DNA from: Bacteroidota bacterium
GTDB taxonomy: Bacteria > Bacteroidota > Ignavibacteria > UBA10030 > UBA8401
DNA length: 64,000 bases
Assembly: GCA_041658205.1 (NCBI GenBank)
Contig: JBBAAO010000001.1
Span: 372,001-436,000 of the forward strand
Direction of reading: 5' to 3'
Positions 29,245 to 39,848 of this stretch are shown here, in pieces. A program made the translations under genes and the position numbers. The notes below the pieces were generated by a model, which worked only from the letters and a program-made list of their open reading frames with translations, had not been told where the DNA came from and did not search any database. Numbering within the stretch: position 1 is the stretch's first letter; every line of letters begins with the position of its first letter.

Positions 29245-32200
29245 ATGAAAAAAATCCTTTTTTGTGTAACCTTTCTGGCATTATACTCATCGTTAGTAAC
29301 TGCCCAAAATTCTGATCTCAACATTGCGGAACAAATACTTCACCAAAGTATCGGACAACATCAGTTACCGATATTGGTGTTTGGGCCCCAAAAATATGAT
29401 CGCGCAACGGGCAGCCCGCAAACAGTAACACAGTCATTTACACTTCCTTCCAATACTTCGGTACCGTACACACTTATTGTGGTCAATCCCTTTAGCTTGG
29501 GTAGCACCGTAACTAGTGCAACAATTAGTATTAATGGAACAACAATATTTTCCCCGTCTGACTTTAAAAAATTTCACCCGTTATTGACGAAGAGTGTCGC
29601 GCTGCAGGCGACCAATATGATTCAAGTTACCGTTGCAGGAAAACCAAAAACATTTCTTCTATTAGCCGTGATTGGAAAACATTCGACAACGCAACAGGAC
29701 ACCATCCCCCCTACGCTTTCACTATCTTCGCCGGTCGATGGTTTTATAACGAACACAAACAATGTAACTGTAAATGGAATTGCAACGGATCAATCAGCGG
29801 TTACGGTAATGGTTAATGGTTCAGCAGTAACGGTCGGATCCGGTGGCGCTTTTTCAACAGCCGTAACACTTAGTGAAGGAACGAATACGATTACAGTGAT
29901 AGCAACAGACGCGAGCAATAATCAAACAACCAAAGTGCGCACAGTTATCAAGGATGCAATTTCACCATCGCTGACTGTTTCCACCCCCGAGAACGGAACC
30001 ACGACGATTCAATTAACAACACTTGTGCAGGGGACGGTATACGATTCCACGACCGTATTGCTTACCATTAACGGTTTATCTGTTTCAGTGAGTCCTGCCG
30101 GAACATTTACATATTCATTATCTTTGAATGAAGGATCGAATGAAATCACTACTGTTGCAACCGACGCATCGGGAAATTCAACGACCGATACGCGCACCGT
30201 TACCAGAAGCACCATTCCACCCGCAATCACGGTTTCATCCCCAACGGACGGCGGAATAACAAATCAATCATTGGTTACTGTAAGTGGAACAGTATCAAGT
30301 ACCAACACAACAGAACTGAAAGTGAACGGGACTATTGTTACAATCGGTTCTGGCGGCACCTTTAGTACTGCTGTCTTACTATCCGAAGGAACAAATGCAA
30401 TTACTATTATTGCCACCGATAATGTTGGGAATACTTCTACAGTCATTCGCACGGTTCGGTTGGACTCTACAGATCCAACTATTTCAATTTCGCAGCCTCC
30501 TCAAGGTTACATCACCACCCAATCAAGTAGTGATATAATTGGGACAATATTCGATTCAACGGCAGTCACTGTTACAGTCAATGGAAACCCGGTCACTCTC
30601 GCAGCAGGAGGTGTGTTAAATATTTCTGTTTCATTGGTTGAAGGAAACAATACAGTTATTATTATTGCAACTGATCAAGCTGGAAATAGTTCTACAATAA
30701 CACGAAATATTATTAAAGACAGCACAATACCACAGTTAACAGTTTCTGCTCCGAACGATGGGATTTATACAACGCAAACATCTGTTGTCGTTTCCGGTAC
30801 GGTTACAGATGGCACTACTGTTTCCCTTTCCATCAATGGAAATCTTGTTTCTATCGGCAGCGGCGGAGTTTTTTCGCAAACTATTTTCTTAAACGAAGGA
30901 GCGAATGCAATCTCAGTTGTAGCGATTGATGCCGCGGGGAATAATGCCACAGTAACACGTACGGTGATTAAGGATGCCATTCCACCAACAGTAGTACTCT
31001 ATTCTCCTGCCAGCGATACCCTTACAAAGCAATCGAGCATTACCATTAATGGCACAGTTGCTGATTCTGCTGTTATTACTGTCACTTTCAATGGAGATAC
31101 TGTTATCGTCGGTTCAGACGGTTCGTATTCAGGAAATGTGCAATTAAACGAAGGAAAGAATATTATCACTATCATCGCAACGGATGCGGCGGAAAATTCC
31201 ACAACGGTCACCCGTACGGTGACAATGGATTCAACGCCGCCATCAATGACCGTTAGTGATCCTACTGAAGGGATAATAACAATTCAAAACTCGGTAGCGG
31301 TGAGCGGTACTGTAAATGATTCGACAACAGTGACGGTTGTAATGAATGGAGATACTGTTGAAGTGAACAGCGGAACATTTACCCATTCGGTCACCCTCAA
31401 TGAAGGTCACAACATTATCACAATTGTAGCAACTGACGGGGCAGGAAACTTAACGACATTGACGCGGACTGTGATCAAAGATTCTCAAAATCCAAGTCTT
31501 ACTGTCGTAAACCCTGAAAACGGCATAATCGTAAATCAAAATTCTATAGTTGTTTCAGGCACAGTGTTTGATTCGACAATAGTGGTTCTTACTGTTAACG
31601 GAACATCTGTTCTCATTGATTCGACCGGATCATTTAACCTGTCTTTCGGATTGGTTGAAGGATTGAACAATATTACTATTACCGCAACTGACGCTGCAGG
31701 GAATATTTCGACAATTATCCGCACAATAATTCTTGATTCACAATCACCTCTTTTGATCATTACTTCACCAGCAAATAACCTTATTACGAATCAAACAAGT
31801 GTCACGATCTCAGGATCGTTTTCAGATTCCAATGAGGTTGTAATGAGTGTGAACGGCAATATAGTTTTGCATGACGGAAATGGAAATTTCACTACATCAG
31901 TGGTGTTAAGCGAAGGGACAAACACGATCACAATCGAATCGATTGATGCGGCGGGAAATATTTCAACAGAAATGCGCACGGTGATTTTGGACACTGTTCA
32001 GCCGACGCTTGTTGTTACTTCGCCAAATAACAGCTTGTTGACACAAAACTCTCTCATCACAGTCAATGGAACCGTTAATGATTCATCCTTTGTCACAATA
32101 ACTATTAATGGAAATGCAGTTACAGCCATCAATGGAATCTACAGCAGCCAGGTGGCATTGAATGAAGGGAGCAATACAATAATTATTGTTGTAACCGATG

Positions 32201-35200
32201 CTGCAGGGAATATTTCGACCGAAACGCGTACCGTTGTCCGTGATTCTTCAGTACCGACTCTGACAGTGACAATTCCGGCAAACAACAGTATTACAAATCA
32301 AACTTCTGTGTTTGTTTCGGGAACTGTAATAGATTCAACGACAGCATCCATAACAGTCAACGGCACATTGCTTTCTATTGGAAGCAACGGAAGTTTTGGT
32401 GTTGTTTTATCGCTTGTGGAAGGAATAAACACGATTACAATCGTTGCAACAGATGCAGCAGGAAATAGTGCGACAGAAACAAAGATTGTGCGATTAGATA
32501 CCGCCTCACCGACAGTGACGAATATTGTTCCCGCTGATGGAATAACCACACAATTAAACAGTGCTATTATTTCAGGCTCAATTGATGATTCAACCGCAAC
32601 ATCACTTACGATTAATTCAATTCCCGTAGTAATAAATCCGAATGGCTCATTTTCACAACAAGTGATTCTTGTTGAAGGGGTGAATATTATTTCACTTGTC
32701 ATTACTGATGCTGCAGGGAACAGTACGTCAATTTTCAGATCAATTACCTATTCTACAATTCCGTCGGATCCGAAATCGATCGCACCTCCGCTTGATACGA
32801 CTGTAACAACAACGATTTATGACGTCACAAAATTTTTATACACCGGATCGCAGCCGATTCAAACAGGAGTTGACACTTCGAAACTTACTGCAACAAGATT
32901 GGCAGTGATACGGGGGAAAGTACTTTCAAGCTGCGGCACTCCATTACCGGGAGCAAAAATAATGGTGTTGAGTCATCCGGAATACGGACAAACAATTTCC
33001 AGAAACGATGGAATGTTCGACCTTGTTTTGAACGGTGGTGGCTATTTGACATTACAATACTCAAAATCAGGATTCATCCCGGCACAAAGACAAGTACAAA
33101 CCGACTGGTTGAACTATACTAATGCAGACAGTGTTATTCTTCTTCCTGCAGATTCCGTTGCGACTCTTATTATCAATCAGGCAGTATCGCAAAGCGCACA
33201 GAGCAGCACAGTCACCGATGCTGATGGAACCCGTCGTGCCACATTGATCTTTGAACCCAATACAATATCGACGATGAGTTTTTCGAATGGTACAAGCCAA
33301 TCGCTAGATACAATAACACTGCGTGCTACTGAATATGGATTAAGCGGAAGTTGCGTTGTTTCTTTACCCGGCACGTTACCGCCAACAAGTGCTCTCGGAT
33401 ATGGTGTTGAATTAACAAGCGATGAGGCGGTCAATGGCAATGCCAAAAGCGTATTTTTTGATAAGCCATTTGCACTGTATGTGAACAACTTCTTAACACT
33501 GCCAATTGGGAGCAAGGTACCTACGGCATATTTTGATTCATCGAAAGGGATCTGGACACCGATTAATGACGGTAGAGCTGTTAAAATTATTTCTATTAGC
33601 AGCGGATTGGCAAATCTTGATGTTACCGGAAGTGGTTCGATTTCCGCACAAGTCAATTTGGATTCACTTGGCATCAGTAACGATGAGCGCCAGATGCTTG
33701 CATCGATGTATGGTATCGGTGAAAGTTTCATGAGAATTGAAACAAATCGCCTTGGTTCATTTTCGTTCAGTTGGCCCTTCGGTCCTCCTGTCACAGCACA
33801 ATGGCCGAAACTGCCTGGACCAACAAAGCAGACACTTGATAAAGACTGCACTACCTCCGGTTCTATCATCGGAATTCAAAATCAAACGCTCGGTGAGGTT
33901 TTGCCCATAACCGGGACGCCATTCAGTATTTATTACAAGAGCGACAGAGTTCCCGGAAGAAAAGATGCATTTTCATTGAGTATACCTTTAACTGGTGTTA
34001 CACTCCCACCAGGGTTGAATCGAATCTTTCTTGATATTGAAGTTGCGGGACAGTTTTTTACCTATGATTTTACCCCATCTGTAAATCTTTCATACAATTT
34101 TGAATGGGATGGAAAAGATGCGTACGGGCGAACACTGCAAGGACGTCAACCAATAAAGACTTCAATCGGATATAATTACAACGCAAGCTTCCAGATACCA
34201 CAAGGCGGTCAGTCTTTTGGAAATACGTCGGGCTCGACATTGAATAAACGTCGTTCGAATACAACTTCAACACTGTGGCAATACTGGTCCGGTTTGGTTG
34301 GGATATGGAGCGAAGCCTCGCGCAGTCTCGGAAGTTGGACATTCAATAATCACCATGTATATGATGCGGTTGGTCAACGATTGTATTACGGCGATGGTAA
34401 TACGCGAAGCGCAGAAAATGCAAACCTGGTTATGACCACTGTGATAGGCAATGGAAGCGGAAGCTATCCCGGTGGAACAATTGCACATGATAGCGACTTA
34501 GCTATACAGGCGCCGTTAAATTCGCCTGATGGTTTGGCATTTGGCCCTGAAGGAAATATTTACGTCACCCAAACGAATAATAATCTAATTCAAGTAGTGA
34601 AAAATGATGGGAGAATTTATAGAATTGCCGGTGCATTGACCAGTGGAGGCGGGTCGACGTTTGGTTACAATGGCGATAATATTCCTGCGATTTCTGCATC
34701 GCTTTCAAATCCGATGGGAATTGCTGTTTCTCCGGACGGAAGCATTTATTTTGCTGATACACAAATTCATCGGATTCGTAAGATCAGCCCTGACGGAATA
34801 ATAACAACGGTTGCAGGCAAAGCAACAATACAGTATATCAATGGACGAGGATTCAGCGGAGACGGCGGTCTTGCAGTGAATGCTGAACTTGCTTCACCTT
34901 CTAATGTTGCCATTGGTCCTGATGGCAGTATTTATATTGCAGATGACGCAAATTACAGGGTTCGAAAAGTCAATCCAAATGGAATCATCACGACTATTGC
35001 CGGCAATGGTGGCTTTGCGTTTAATGGAGATAATATTCCGGCTACCACTGCTGCAATTGGTAGAATTTCCTCGCTTGCCGTTGGAGAAGACGGGAGTGTC
35101 TATTTTGGTTCCTCCGCCAGTCAAAAGCGAATACGGCGCGTAGGACCTGATGGAATCATCAGAACAATAGCAGGAACCGGAACAGGATCATTCAGCGGAG

Positions 35201-38200
35201 ACTGTAATGCAGCAACTTCGGCAACAATTAATGGTTCCGAGGGAATCGATGTTGATAGTAAAAACAATATTATTTTTTCGGATAATTTTGGAGGAACTGG
35301 TAATAAACGCATTCGCCGTGTAAGTGTAGGAGGCACAATTTCGACTATCGGTGGAAGCGGTAATGGTAATTTTAATGGAGATGGATTGCCTGCAACGGGT
35401 GCAAATATTGATCTGCCATTCAGTGTGAGATTTGCCCCTGATGGTTCGATGTTTTTTAGTGATATTTTTAGCGGACGTGTTCGTAAAATTTCCAAACCGT
35501 TTCCTCAGTTTTCTCTTAATACGAATGTTATCCCTTCGGAAGATGGCAGTGAATTATTCATCTTCAATTATGCGGGGAGACACGAACAGACTCTGGACGC
35601 GTTGACCGGTGTTATTAAATTCGATTTTTATTATAACTCAAAGGGACTACTCACTCACATCCGTGATATTGATAGTCTGTTCACCACGATTGAACGAGAT
35701 TCAACAGGAAAAGCAACCGTAGTCATATCACCGTACGGGCAACGGACGTATTTATACATCAATAATGATGGATATCTCGATTCACTGACAAACCCAGCTG
35801 GAGAGACAAACCGTTTTACATATGACGGCGGTGGATTGATGAAGACGATGAGCAATCCGAAAAATAAGCTCTATAAATTTACCTACAATTCGAAGGGTCT
35901 CCTCACGAAAGATGAAGATCCGCTCGGCGGATTCAAAGCGTTGAATAGGACTGAATTCAGCGGCGGGTATCAGGTTGAAATGACAACAGCACTTGGAAAG
36001 AAAACCACTTACCGTGTTGAGCGTGTTACCCCCGGTGGTGTTCTTGTAACAAAAACTGACGAAAATGGGCAAAACACTTTGACACGTGAAAATCCTGACG
36101 GCACATCAACCATCACGTCTCCTGATAGTACGGTTACGATTGTTCTTGCCGGACCTGACCCACGGTTTGGGATGATGGTTCCAGTTGATAAAAGCAAAAT
36201 CACTCGCAAGCCGAGCGGATTAACCACTACAGAGTCTCATGGCAGACTGATAACACAAATGGCCGGATTGCAGGTAATGGGATTGAGAGACAGTTCCATT
36301 ATCAACGGTCGAGTTTCAAAAAGTGATTATAGCGGAATTACGCGAACAATCACCAGCACTACGTCATTGGGAAGGAAGAAAGTCAGTTTCATTGATACAA
36401 AAGGGAGAGTGGTTAAAGATTCTATTCCAGGAATTACATCTAAAACGAACACATATAATTCAAAAGGACAGTTGGTTCAGACAAAGCAAGGAACACGTGT
36501 AACAATGTTCACGTACGACAATCTTGGACGCCTGCAAAGTATTCAAGATCCGATGCTGAGAACTTCTTCAACTTTGTATGATTCTGTTGGAAGATCAATA
36601 CTGCAAATCCTACCTGACGGCAGAACAATCGGTTATTCGTATGATGCAAACAGCAATATGACTTCGTTAACGCCTCCGAGTAAACCGGCGCACGAATTTG
36701 CATATGATGATGTCGATCAGAAGTCGGCTTACAATCCGCCATTGCTTCCAGTTGATGGCTTAACACCAACAGGATATGAGTACAATCTTGACAAACAAAA
36801 TGTAAAAGTAGTGCGCGCCGATAGTACAACATTACTGTTTGTGTATGATACAACCGGCGGCGCTGCGAACGGCAACACTCACATCAAAACTCTTACATTT
36901 GACAGAGGAACAATCTCACACGATTACAATGCAAAAAGTGGACTTATTACCAAAATAATTTCTGCAGAAAACGATACGCTGCTTTATACCTACGATGGCA
37001 CAATGCCAATAAAAGAAGAATGGCGTGGTGCCGTGCGTGGTTATGTGACAATACAATATGACAGCAGTTTTAGAGTTATTGCTCAAAAGGTTAACGGTGG
37101 AGACAGTATTGGTTTTAAATATAATACTGACGATCAACTTACAAGTGTTGGTGCATTAAAACTTGCATATAATTCCACAAATGGATTGCCGATTGCTGAT
37201 ACACTTGTAAATGTTACAACGGCAATATCGTATAGCACCCTCGGTGAAGTCTCTGGATTGAATGCGAAGTATTCCGGCAATTCTATTTTTGCAACATCAT
37301 ATACAAGAGATTCGCTTGGCAGAATTACGACACTCAATGAGACCATCCAAGGTGAGGCAAAAGTATTTCGTTATGCATATGATCTTGCAGGAAGATTGGA
37401 AAAGGTTTGGAGAAACGATACTCTTGCCTCACAATATGTGTATGATTCGACGGGCAATCGACTTGCTAAGATAACAACAGTTTCAGTTGACTCAGGCAGT
37501 TATGATGTTCAAGACAGGCTTTTTAACTATGCAAATATTTCTTACTCATATACACTCAACGGTGAATTACAAAGTAAGATTGAAGGTATTGATACTACTT
37601 ATTACTCTTATGATGCTTTGGGTAATTTAATCGATGTTCGTTTACCAAATGGGGATGTGATTGTGTATTTAATCGATGCAAATAACAGGCGGATTGGGAA
37701 AAAACTTAATGGACAAATTATTAAACGGTGGATTTACGAAAATCAGTTACGACCAATAGCAGAGTTAGACAGCAATGATAATGTTGTTGCAAGATTTGTT
37801 TATATAGACAAGCCAAATGTGCCGGAATATATTGTAAAATCTGGAATTTCTTATCGGATTGTGACAGATCATCTTGGCAGTGTTCGTCTTGTCCTCAATT
37901 CAACAACTGGAATTGTTGTCTCCAGATTTGATTATGATGAATATGGAAATATTATAAATCAAATAGACTCACTTGATTTACCATTTGGATATGCGGGTGG
38001 GTTGTTTGATACTCAAACAAAACTTGTTAGATTTGGTGCAAGAGACTATGATGTGACAGCGGGAAGGTGGACAAGCAAAGACCCAATTTTGTTTGAGGGG
38101 AAAGATATAAATATATTTTGTTATGCCACAAGTGACCCAATTAATTTTAATGATCCAAATGGTAAATTTTTTGGTCTTTCTTCCTTTTGGTCAAATGTAA

Positions 38201-38559
38201 TTATTCAAACTAGTATAGGTGCGGCGACGGGAGCAGTTATGGGTGCGATTACTATGGGAAAAAATTCTATTGATGAAGCTCAATCAGGAGGTTTGTTTGG
38301 ATTTATTGCAGGCGTAATCGGAGTTAAAGGACATGTTGCAGGTATATTTTTTGAATTACTGACAAATAATGATGAAATTGGCAAATCGGGCAATCCAAAA
38401 CAAATTGGGATAGCAACATTTTTACCCGAAGGATTTGATTCAGATCTAGTTGCCGGTTTTAGTTATGCAACTAAGGATAAATCTGGCGTATACAATCAAA
38501 CTCAATTAAAATCATGGTCCGAGATATATGGATGGCGAAATCATAATGATCCTTACTAA
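29245..38559 (+). CDS. Giant teneurin-like Rhs protein: 12 Ig-like repeats, NHL propeller, YD repeats, variable tip (module 3)
   Basis: This 3,104-aa paralogue of module 2 has the same order of parts: signal peptide (MKKILFCVTFLALYSSLVTA), shared N-terminal domain (LVFGPQKYDRATGSP), twelve Ig-like repeats of about 85 aa (about residues 152-1,168), carboxypeptidase-regulatory-like domain (AVIRGKVLSSCGTPLPG), NHL-type propeller (GPDGSIYIADDANYRVRKV), YD repeats and RHS core (TDHLGSVRLVLNSTTG ... FGARDYDVTAGRWTSKDP). After DPINFNDPNGK the ~130-aa tip is unrelated to that of module 2 apart from a Gly/Ala-rich helix (SIGAATGAVMGAITMG); it ends SWSEIYGWRNHNDPY. The start ATG follows a strong GGGGGGAAG ribosome binding site. 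Two membrane-protein genes follow. High similarity up to the core with a switched tip is the usual sign of tip exchange. Confidence 0.94.
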   Translation: MKKILFCVTFLALYSSLVTAQNSDLNIAEQILHQSIGQHQLPILVFGPQKYDRATGSPQTVTQSFTLPSNTSVPYTLIVVNPFSLGSTVTSATISINGTTIFSPSDFKKFHPLLTKSVALQATNMIQVTVAGKPKTFLLLAVIGKHSTTQQDTIPPTLSLSSPVDGFITNTNNVTVNGIATDQSAVTVMVNGSAVTVGSGGAFSTAVTLSEGTNTITVIATDASNNQTTKVRTVIKDAISPSLTVSTPENGTTTIQLTTLVQGTVYDSTTVLLTINGLSVSVSPAGTFTYSLSLNEGSNEITTVATDASGNSTTDTRTVTRSTIPPAITVSSPTDGGITNQSLVTVSGTVSSTNTTELKVNGTIVTIGSGGTFSTAVLLSEGTNAITIIATDNVGNTSTVIRTVRLDSTDPTISISQPPQGYITTQSSSDIIGTIFDSTAVTVTVNGNPVTLAAGGVLNISVSLVEGNNTVIIIATDQAGNSSTITRNIIKDSTIPQLTVSAPNDGIYTTQTSVVVSGTVTDGTTVSLSINGNLVSIGSGGVFSQTIFLNEGANAISVVAIDAAGNNATVTRTVIKDAIPPTVVLYSPASDTLTKQSSITINGTVADSAVITVTFNGDTVIVGSDGSYSGNVQLNEGKNIITIIATDAAENSTTVTRTVTMDSTPPSMTVSDPTEGIITIQNSVAVSGTVNDSTTVTVVMNGDTVEVNSGTFTHSVTLNEGHNIITIVATDGAGNLTTLTRTVIKDSQNPSLTVVNPENGIIVNQNSIVVSGTVFDSTIVVLTVNGTSVLIDSTGSFNLSFGLVEGLNNITITATDAAGNISTIIRTIILDSQSPLLIITSPANNLITNQTSVTISGSFSDSNEVVMSVNGNIVLHDGNGNFTTSVVLSEGTNTITIESIDAAGNISTEMRTVILDTVQPTLVVTSPNNSLLTQNSLITVNGTVNDSSFVTITINGNAVTAINGIYSSQVALNEGSNTIIIVVTDAAGNISTETRTVVRDSSVPTLTVTIPANNSITNQTSVFVSGTVIDSTTASITVNGTLLSIGSNGSFGVVLSLVEGINTITIVATDAAGNSATETKIVRLDTASPTVTNIVPADGITTQLNSAIISGSIDDSTATSLTINSIPVVINPNGSFSQQVILVEGVNIISLVITDAAGNSTSIFRSITYSTIPSDPKSIAPPLDTTVTTTIYDVTKFLYTGSQPIQTGVDTSKLTATRLAVIRGKVLSSCGTPLPGAKIMVLSHPEYGQTISRNDGMFDLVLNGGGYLTLQYSKSGFIPAQRQVQTDWLNYTNADSVILLPADSVATLIINQAVSQSAQSSTVTDADGTRRATLIFEPNTISTMSFSNGTSQSLDTITLRATEYGLSGSCVVSLPGTLPPTSALGYGVELTSDEAVNGNAKSVFFDKPFALYVNNFLTLPIGSKVPTAYFDSSKGIWTPINDGRAVKIISISSGLANLDVTGSGSISAQVNLDSLGISNDERQMLASMYGIGESFMRIETNRLGSFSFSWPFGPPVTAQWPKLPGPTKQTLDKDCTTSGSIIGIQNQTLGEVLPITGTPFSIYYKSDRVPGRKDAFSLSIPLTGVTLPPGLNRIFLDIEVAGQFFTYDFTPSVNLSYNFEWDGKDAYGRTLQGRQPIKTSIGYNYNASFQIPQGGQSFGNTSGSTLNKRRSNTTSTLWQYWSGLVGIWSEASRSLGSWTFNNHHVYDAVGQRLYYGDGNTRSAENANLVMTTVIGNGSGSYPGGTIAHDSDLAIQAPLNSPDGLAFGPEGNIYVTQTNNNLIQVVKNDGRIYRIAGALTSGGGSTFGYNGDNIPAISASLSNPMGIAVSPDGSIYFADTQIHRIRKISPDGIITTVAGKATIQYINGRGFSGDGGLAVNAELASPSNVAIGPDGSIYIADDANYRVRKVNPNGIITTIAGNGGFAFNGDNIPATTAAIGRISSLAVGEDGSVYFGSSASQKRIRRVGPDGIIRTIAGTGTGSFSGDCNAATSATINGSEGIDVDSKNNIIFSDNFGGTGNKRIRRVSVGGTISTIGGSGNGNFNGDGLPATGANIDLPFSVRFAPDGSMFFSDIFSGRVRKISKPFPQFSLNTNVIPSEDGSELFIFNYAGRHEQTLDALTGVIKFDFYYNSKGLLTHIRDIDSLFTTIERDSTGKATVVISPYGQRTYLYINNDGYLDSLTNPAGETNRFTYDGGGLMKTMSNPKNKLYKFTYNSKGLLTKDEDPLGGFKALNRTEFSGGYQVEMTTALGKKTTYRVERVTPGGVLVTKTDENGQNTLTRENPDGTSTITSPDSTVTIVLAGPDPRFGMMVPVDKSKITRKPSGLTTTESHGRLITQMAGLQVMGLRDSSIINGRVSKSDYSGITRTITSTTSLGRKKVSFIDTKGRVVKDSIPGITSKTNTYNSKGQLVQTKQGTRVTMFTYDNLGRLQSIQDPMLRTSSTLYDSVGRSILQILPDGRTIGYSYDANSNMTSLTPPSKPAHEFAYDDVDQKSAYNPPLLPVDGLTPTGYEYNLDKQNVKVVRADSTTLLFVYDTTGGAANGNTHIKTLTFDRGTISHDYNAKSGLITKIISAENDTLLYTYDGTMPIKEEWRGAVRGYVTIQYDSSFRVIAQKVNGGDSIGFKYNTDDQLTSVGALKLAYNSTNGLPIADTLVNVTTAISYSTLGEVSGLNAKYSGNSIFATSYTRDSLGRITTLNETIQGEAKVFRYAYDLAGRLEKVWRNDTLASQYVYDSTGNRLAKITTVSVDSGSYDVQDRLFNYANISYSYTLNGELQSKIEGIDTTYYSYDALGNLIDVRLPNGDVIVYLIDANNRRIGKKLNGQIIKRWIYENQLRPIAELDSNDNVVARFVYIDKPNVPEYIVKSGISYRIVTDHLGSVRLVLNSTTGIVVSRFDYDEYGNIINQIDSLDLPFGYAGGLFDTQTKLVRFGARDYDVTAGRWTSKDPILFEGKDINIFCYATSDPINFNDPNGKFFGLSSFWSNVIIQTSIGAATGAVMGAITMGKNSIDEAQSGGLFGFIAGVIGVKGHVAGIFFELLTNNDEIGKSGNPKQIGIATFLPEGFDSDLVAGFSYATKDKSGVYNQTQLKSWSEIYGWRNHNDPY
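29700..32750 (+). repeat. Twelve tandem ~254-bp coding repeats (Ig-like domains) in Rhs module 3
   Basis: Twelve units are counted from boundary motifs such as DTIPP, DAISP, STIPP, DSTDP, DSTIP, DAIPP, DSTPP, DSQNP, DSQSP, DTVQP, DSSVP and DTASP. The module 2 paralogue has ten, so the array has gained or lost units. Confidence 0.85.
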
Positions 38560-38578
38560 GAATTTCGATTAATTTTTT

Positions 38579-39061
38579 ATGTCTTTGGAAAATATTAGAA
38601 ACCAATTAAAGTATATTGAATCTCCAAATTATGACATAATTTTTCAGAATTCGGTTATTTATCAAATTATTGAAGTTTTAGTAGGAATGTCATTTACTGT
38701 ATACGCTTTTTATATTTTTACAAACACAGTTCATGTATTTTCAATTATCGTGTTTTGTTTATTTTTATCTACCGTTGGGATATTTATAATGATTGATGGT
38801 GTTAGGAAAATATGTGATCGAAATCCCAAAATTAAACTTGGGAAACAGGGAATGTGGTCAGAAAAATATAATTTTAGATCTTGGGACACAATTCGCTGTG
38901 CAAAAATAAGGTATGTAGGTAGGATTTATACTCTTGAAATATATCTAAACGGTAATTCGACAAATATTCCAAATGAGGAAGTAATATTGAATGGAATTGT
39001 GGGGCGATCAAAAATTATAGATTTAATAAATGAGTATTGCGAGCATAATGAAAAAAACTAA
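38579..39061 (+). CDS. Membrane protein with PH-like tail, candidate immunity of Rhs module 3
   Basis: The 160-aa protein has two hydrophobic segments (VIYQIIEVLVGMSFTVYAFY and VFSIIVFCLFLSTVGIFIMI) followed by a basic, beta-rich cytoplasmic part (YNFRSWDTIRCAKIRYVGR, YTLEIYLNGNSTNIPNEEV) resembling bacterial PH-like domains. It starts 19 bp after the Rhs stop. I do not recognise a named family. Two transmembrane helices plus a PH-like tail is an architecture often seen among immunity proteins in toxin loci, so an immunity role is a reasonable inference. Confidence 0.7.
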   Translation: MSLENIRNQLKYIESPNYDIIFQNSVIYQIIEVLVGMSFTVYAFYIFTNTVHVFSIIVFCLFLSTVGIFIMIDGVRKICDRNPKIKLGKQGMWSEKYNFRSWDTIRCAKIRYVGRIYTLEIYLNGNSTNIPNEEVILNGIVGRSKIIDLINEYCEHNEKN

Positions 39062-39157
39062 AATTTTCCATAACTGATTTTAGAGTTTATGAATGAAGAT
39101 CCAATATAGTGAATCGATAAAAATATAAAGACATTTGTTTACTACAATTAAAATAGT

Positions 39158-39691
39158 ATGAACGATATTACAATCACGTACAAAATTGGAAAAAAAGATT
39201 ATCAACATTTTATTAAATATTGTAGATTACATACTTCGCAAGGAAAAACACTAAGATATGGTTTGAAGATATGGTTTTTATTGATTGCGTTATTTATGGT
39301 CTATAATTACGATGAGCAAGGTGTTGTTAATAAAATTGGTTATTTTATTTTTGTTATGGGGACTATGTTGTTACTCAATTTAACATTGTTCTGGTTATTT
39401 AATAAAATACTTGAATGGAATTTTTATAAACCCGATAAACAAAAAGGTGTTATTTGTGAACACACCATAACAATATCTGACGATTGGATTATAGAATCTA
39501 CGGAGGTTAATGAGGATCGAAAAAAATGGAATGGTATTTACAAATTAGTTGAGGATGACGAGTATTATTATATTTTCCTCACTCCACAAATTGGACATTT
39601 TATTCCCAAAAAAGCATTCCACACTAAAAATGATGCTGAAATGTTCTGGAAGAAAGTAAATATAAACTATAATAAAAATATATCTACATAG
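39158..39691 (+). CDS. YcxB-like membrane protein, second partner gene of Rhs module 3
   Basis: The 177-aa product has two membrane segments (IWFLLIALFMVYNY and IGYFIFVMGTMLLLNLTLFW) and a C-terminal domain with HTITISDDWIIESTEVNEDR, KWNGIYKLVEDDEYYYIFL and HFIPKKAFHTKNDAEMFW. This resembles the YcxB-like family (PF14317), whose function is not known. It follows the PH-like protein gene by 96 bp. It could be a second immunity gene left from an earlier tip or a true partner. The DNA after it decays into an old pseudopilin copy. Confidence 0.72.
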   Translation: MNDITITYKIGKKDYQHFIKYCRLHTSQGKTLRYGLKIWFLLIALFMVYNYDEQGVVNKIGYFIFVMGTMLLLNLTLFWLFNKILEWNFYKPDKQKGVICEHTITISDDWIIESTEVNEDRKKWNGIYKLVEDDEYYYIFLTPQIGHFIPKKAFHTKNDAEMFWKKVNINYNKNIST

Positions 39692-39780
39692 CTATCGTTT
39701 ATGATGGACCGCACATTTTCACTGAGTATATATTATTTCTTTTGTAAAGTTAAGATAATTAATTGAATTAGGTTAAAAGG

Positions 39781-39832
39781 TTAGAGTGAAATTAAATATC
39801 GATGCTTGACATGGTAAAATGTTTTACGTTAA
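39781..39832 (+). promoter_or_regulatory. Degenerate copy of the palindromic element
   Basis: GAAATTAAA, TTGACAT and TAAAAT ... TTTTACGTTA occur in the same order as in copy 2 (4.7 kb), but about 4 bp of the palindrome are missing, leaving GTAAAATGTTTTAC (39814-39827). It stands before the decayed pseudopilin copy. Confidence 0.4.
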
Positions 39833-39848
39833 AAAAACACTAAAAAAA

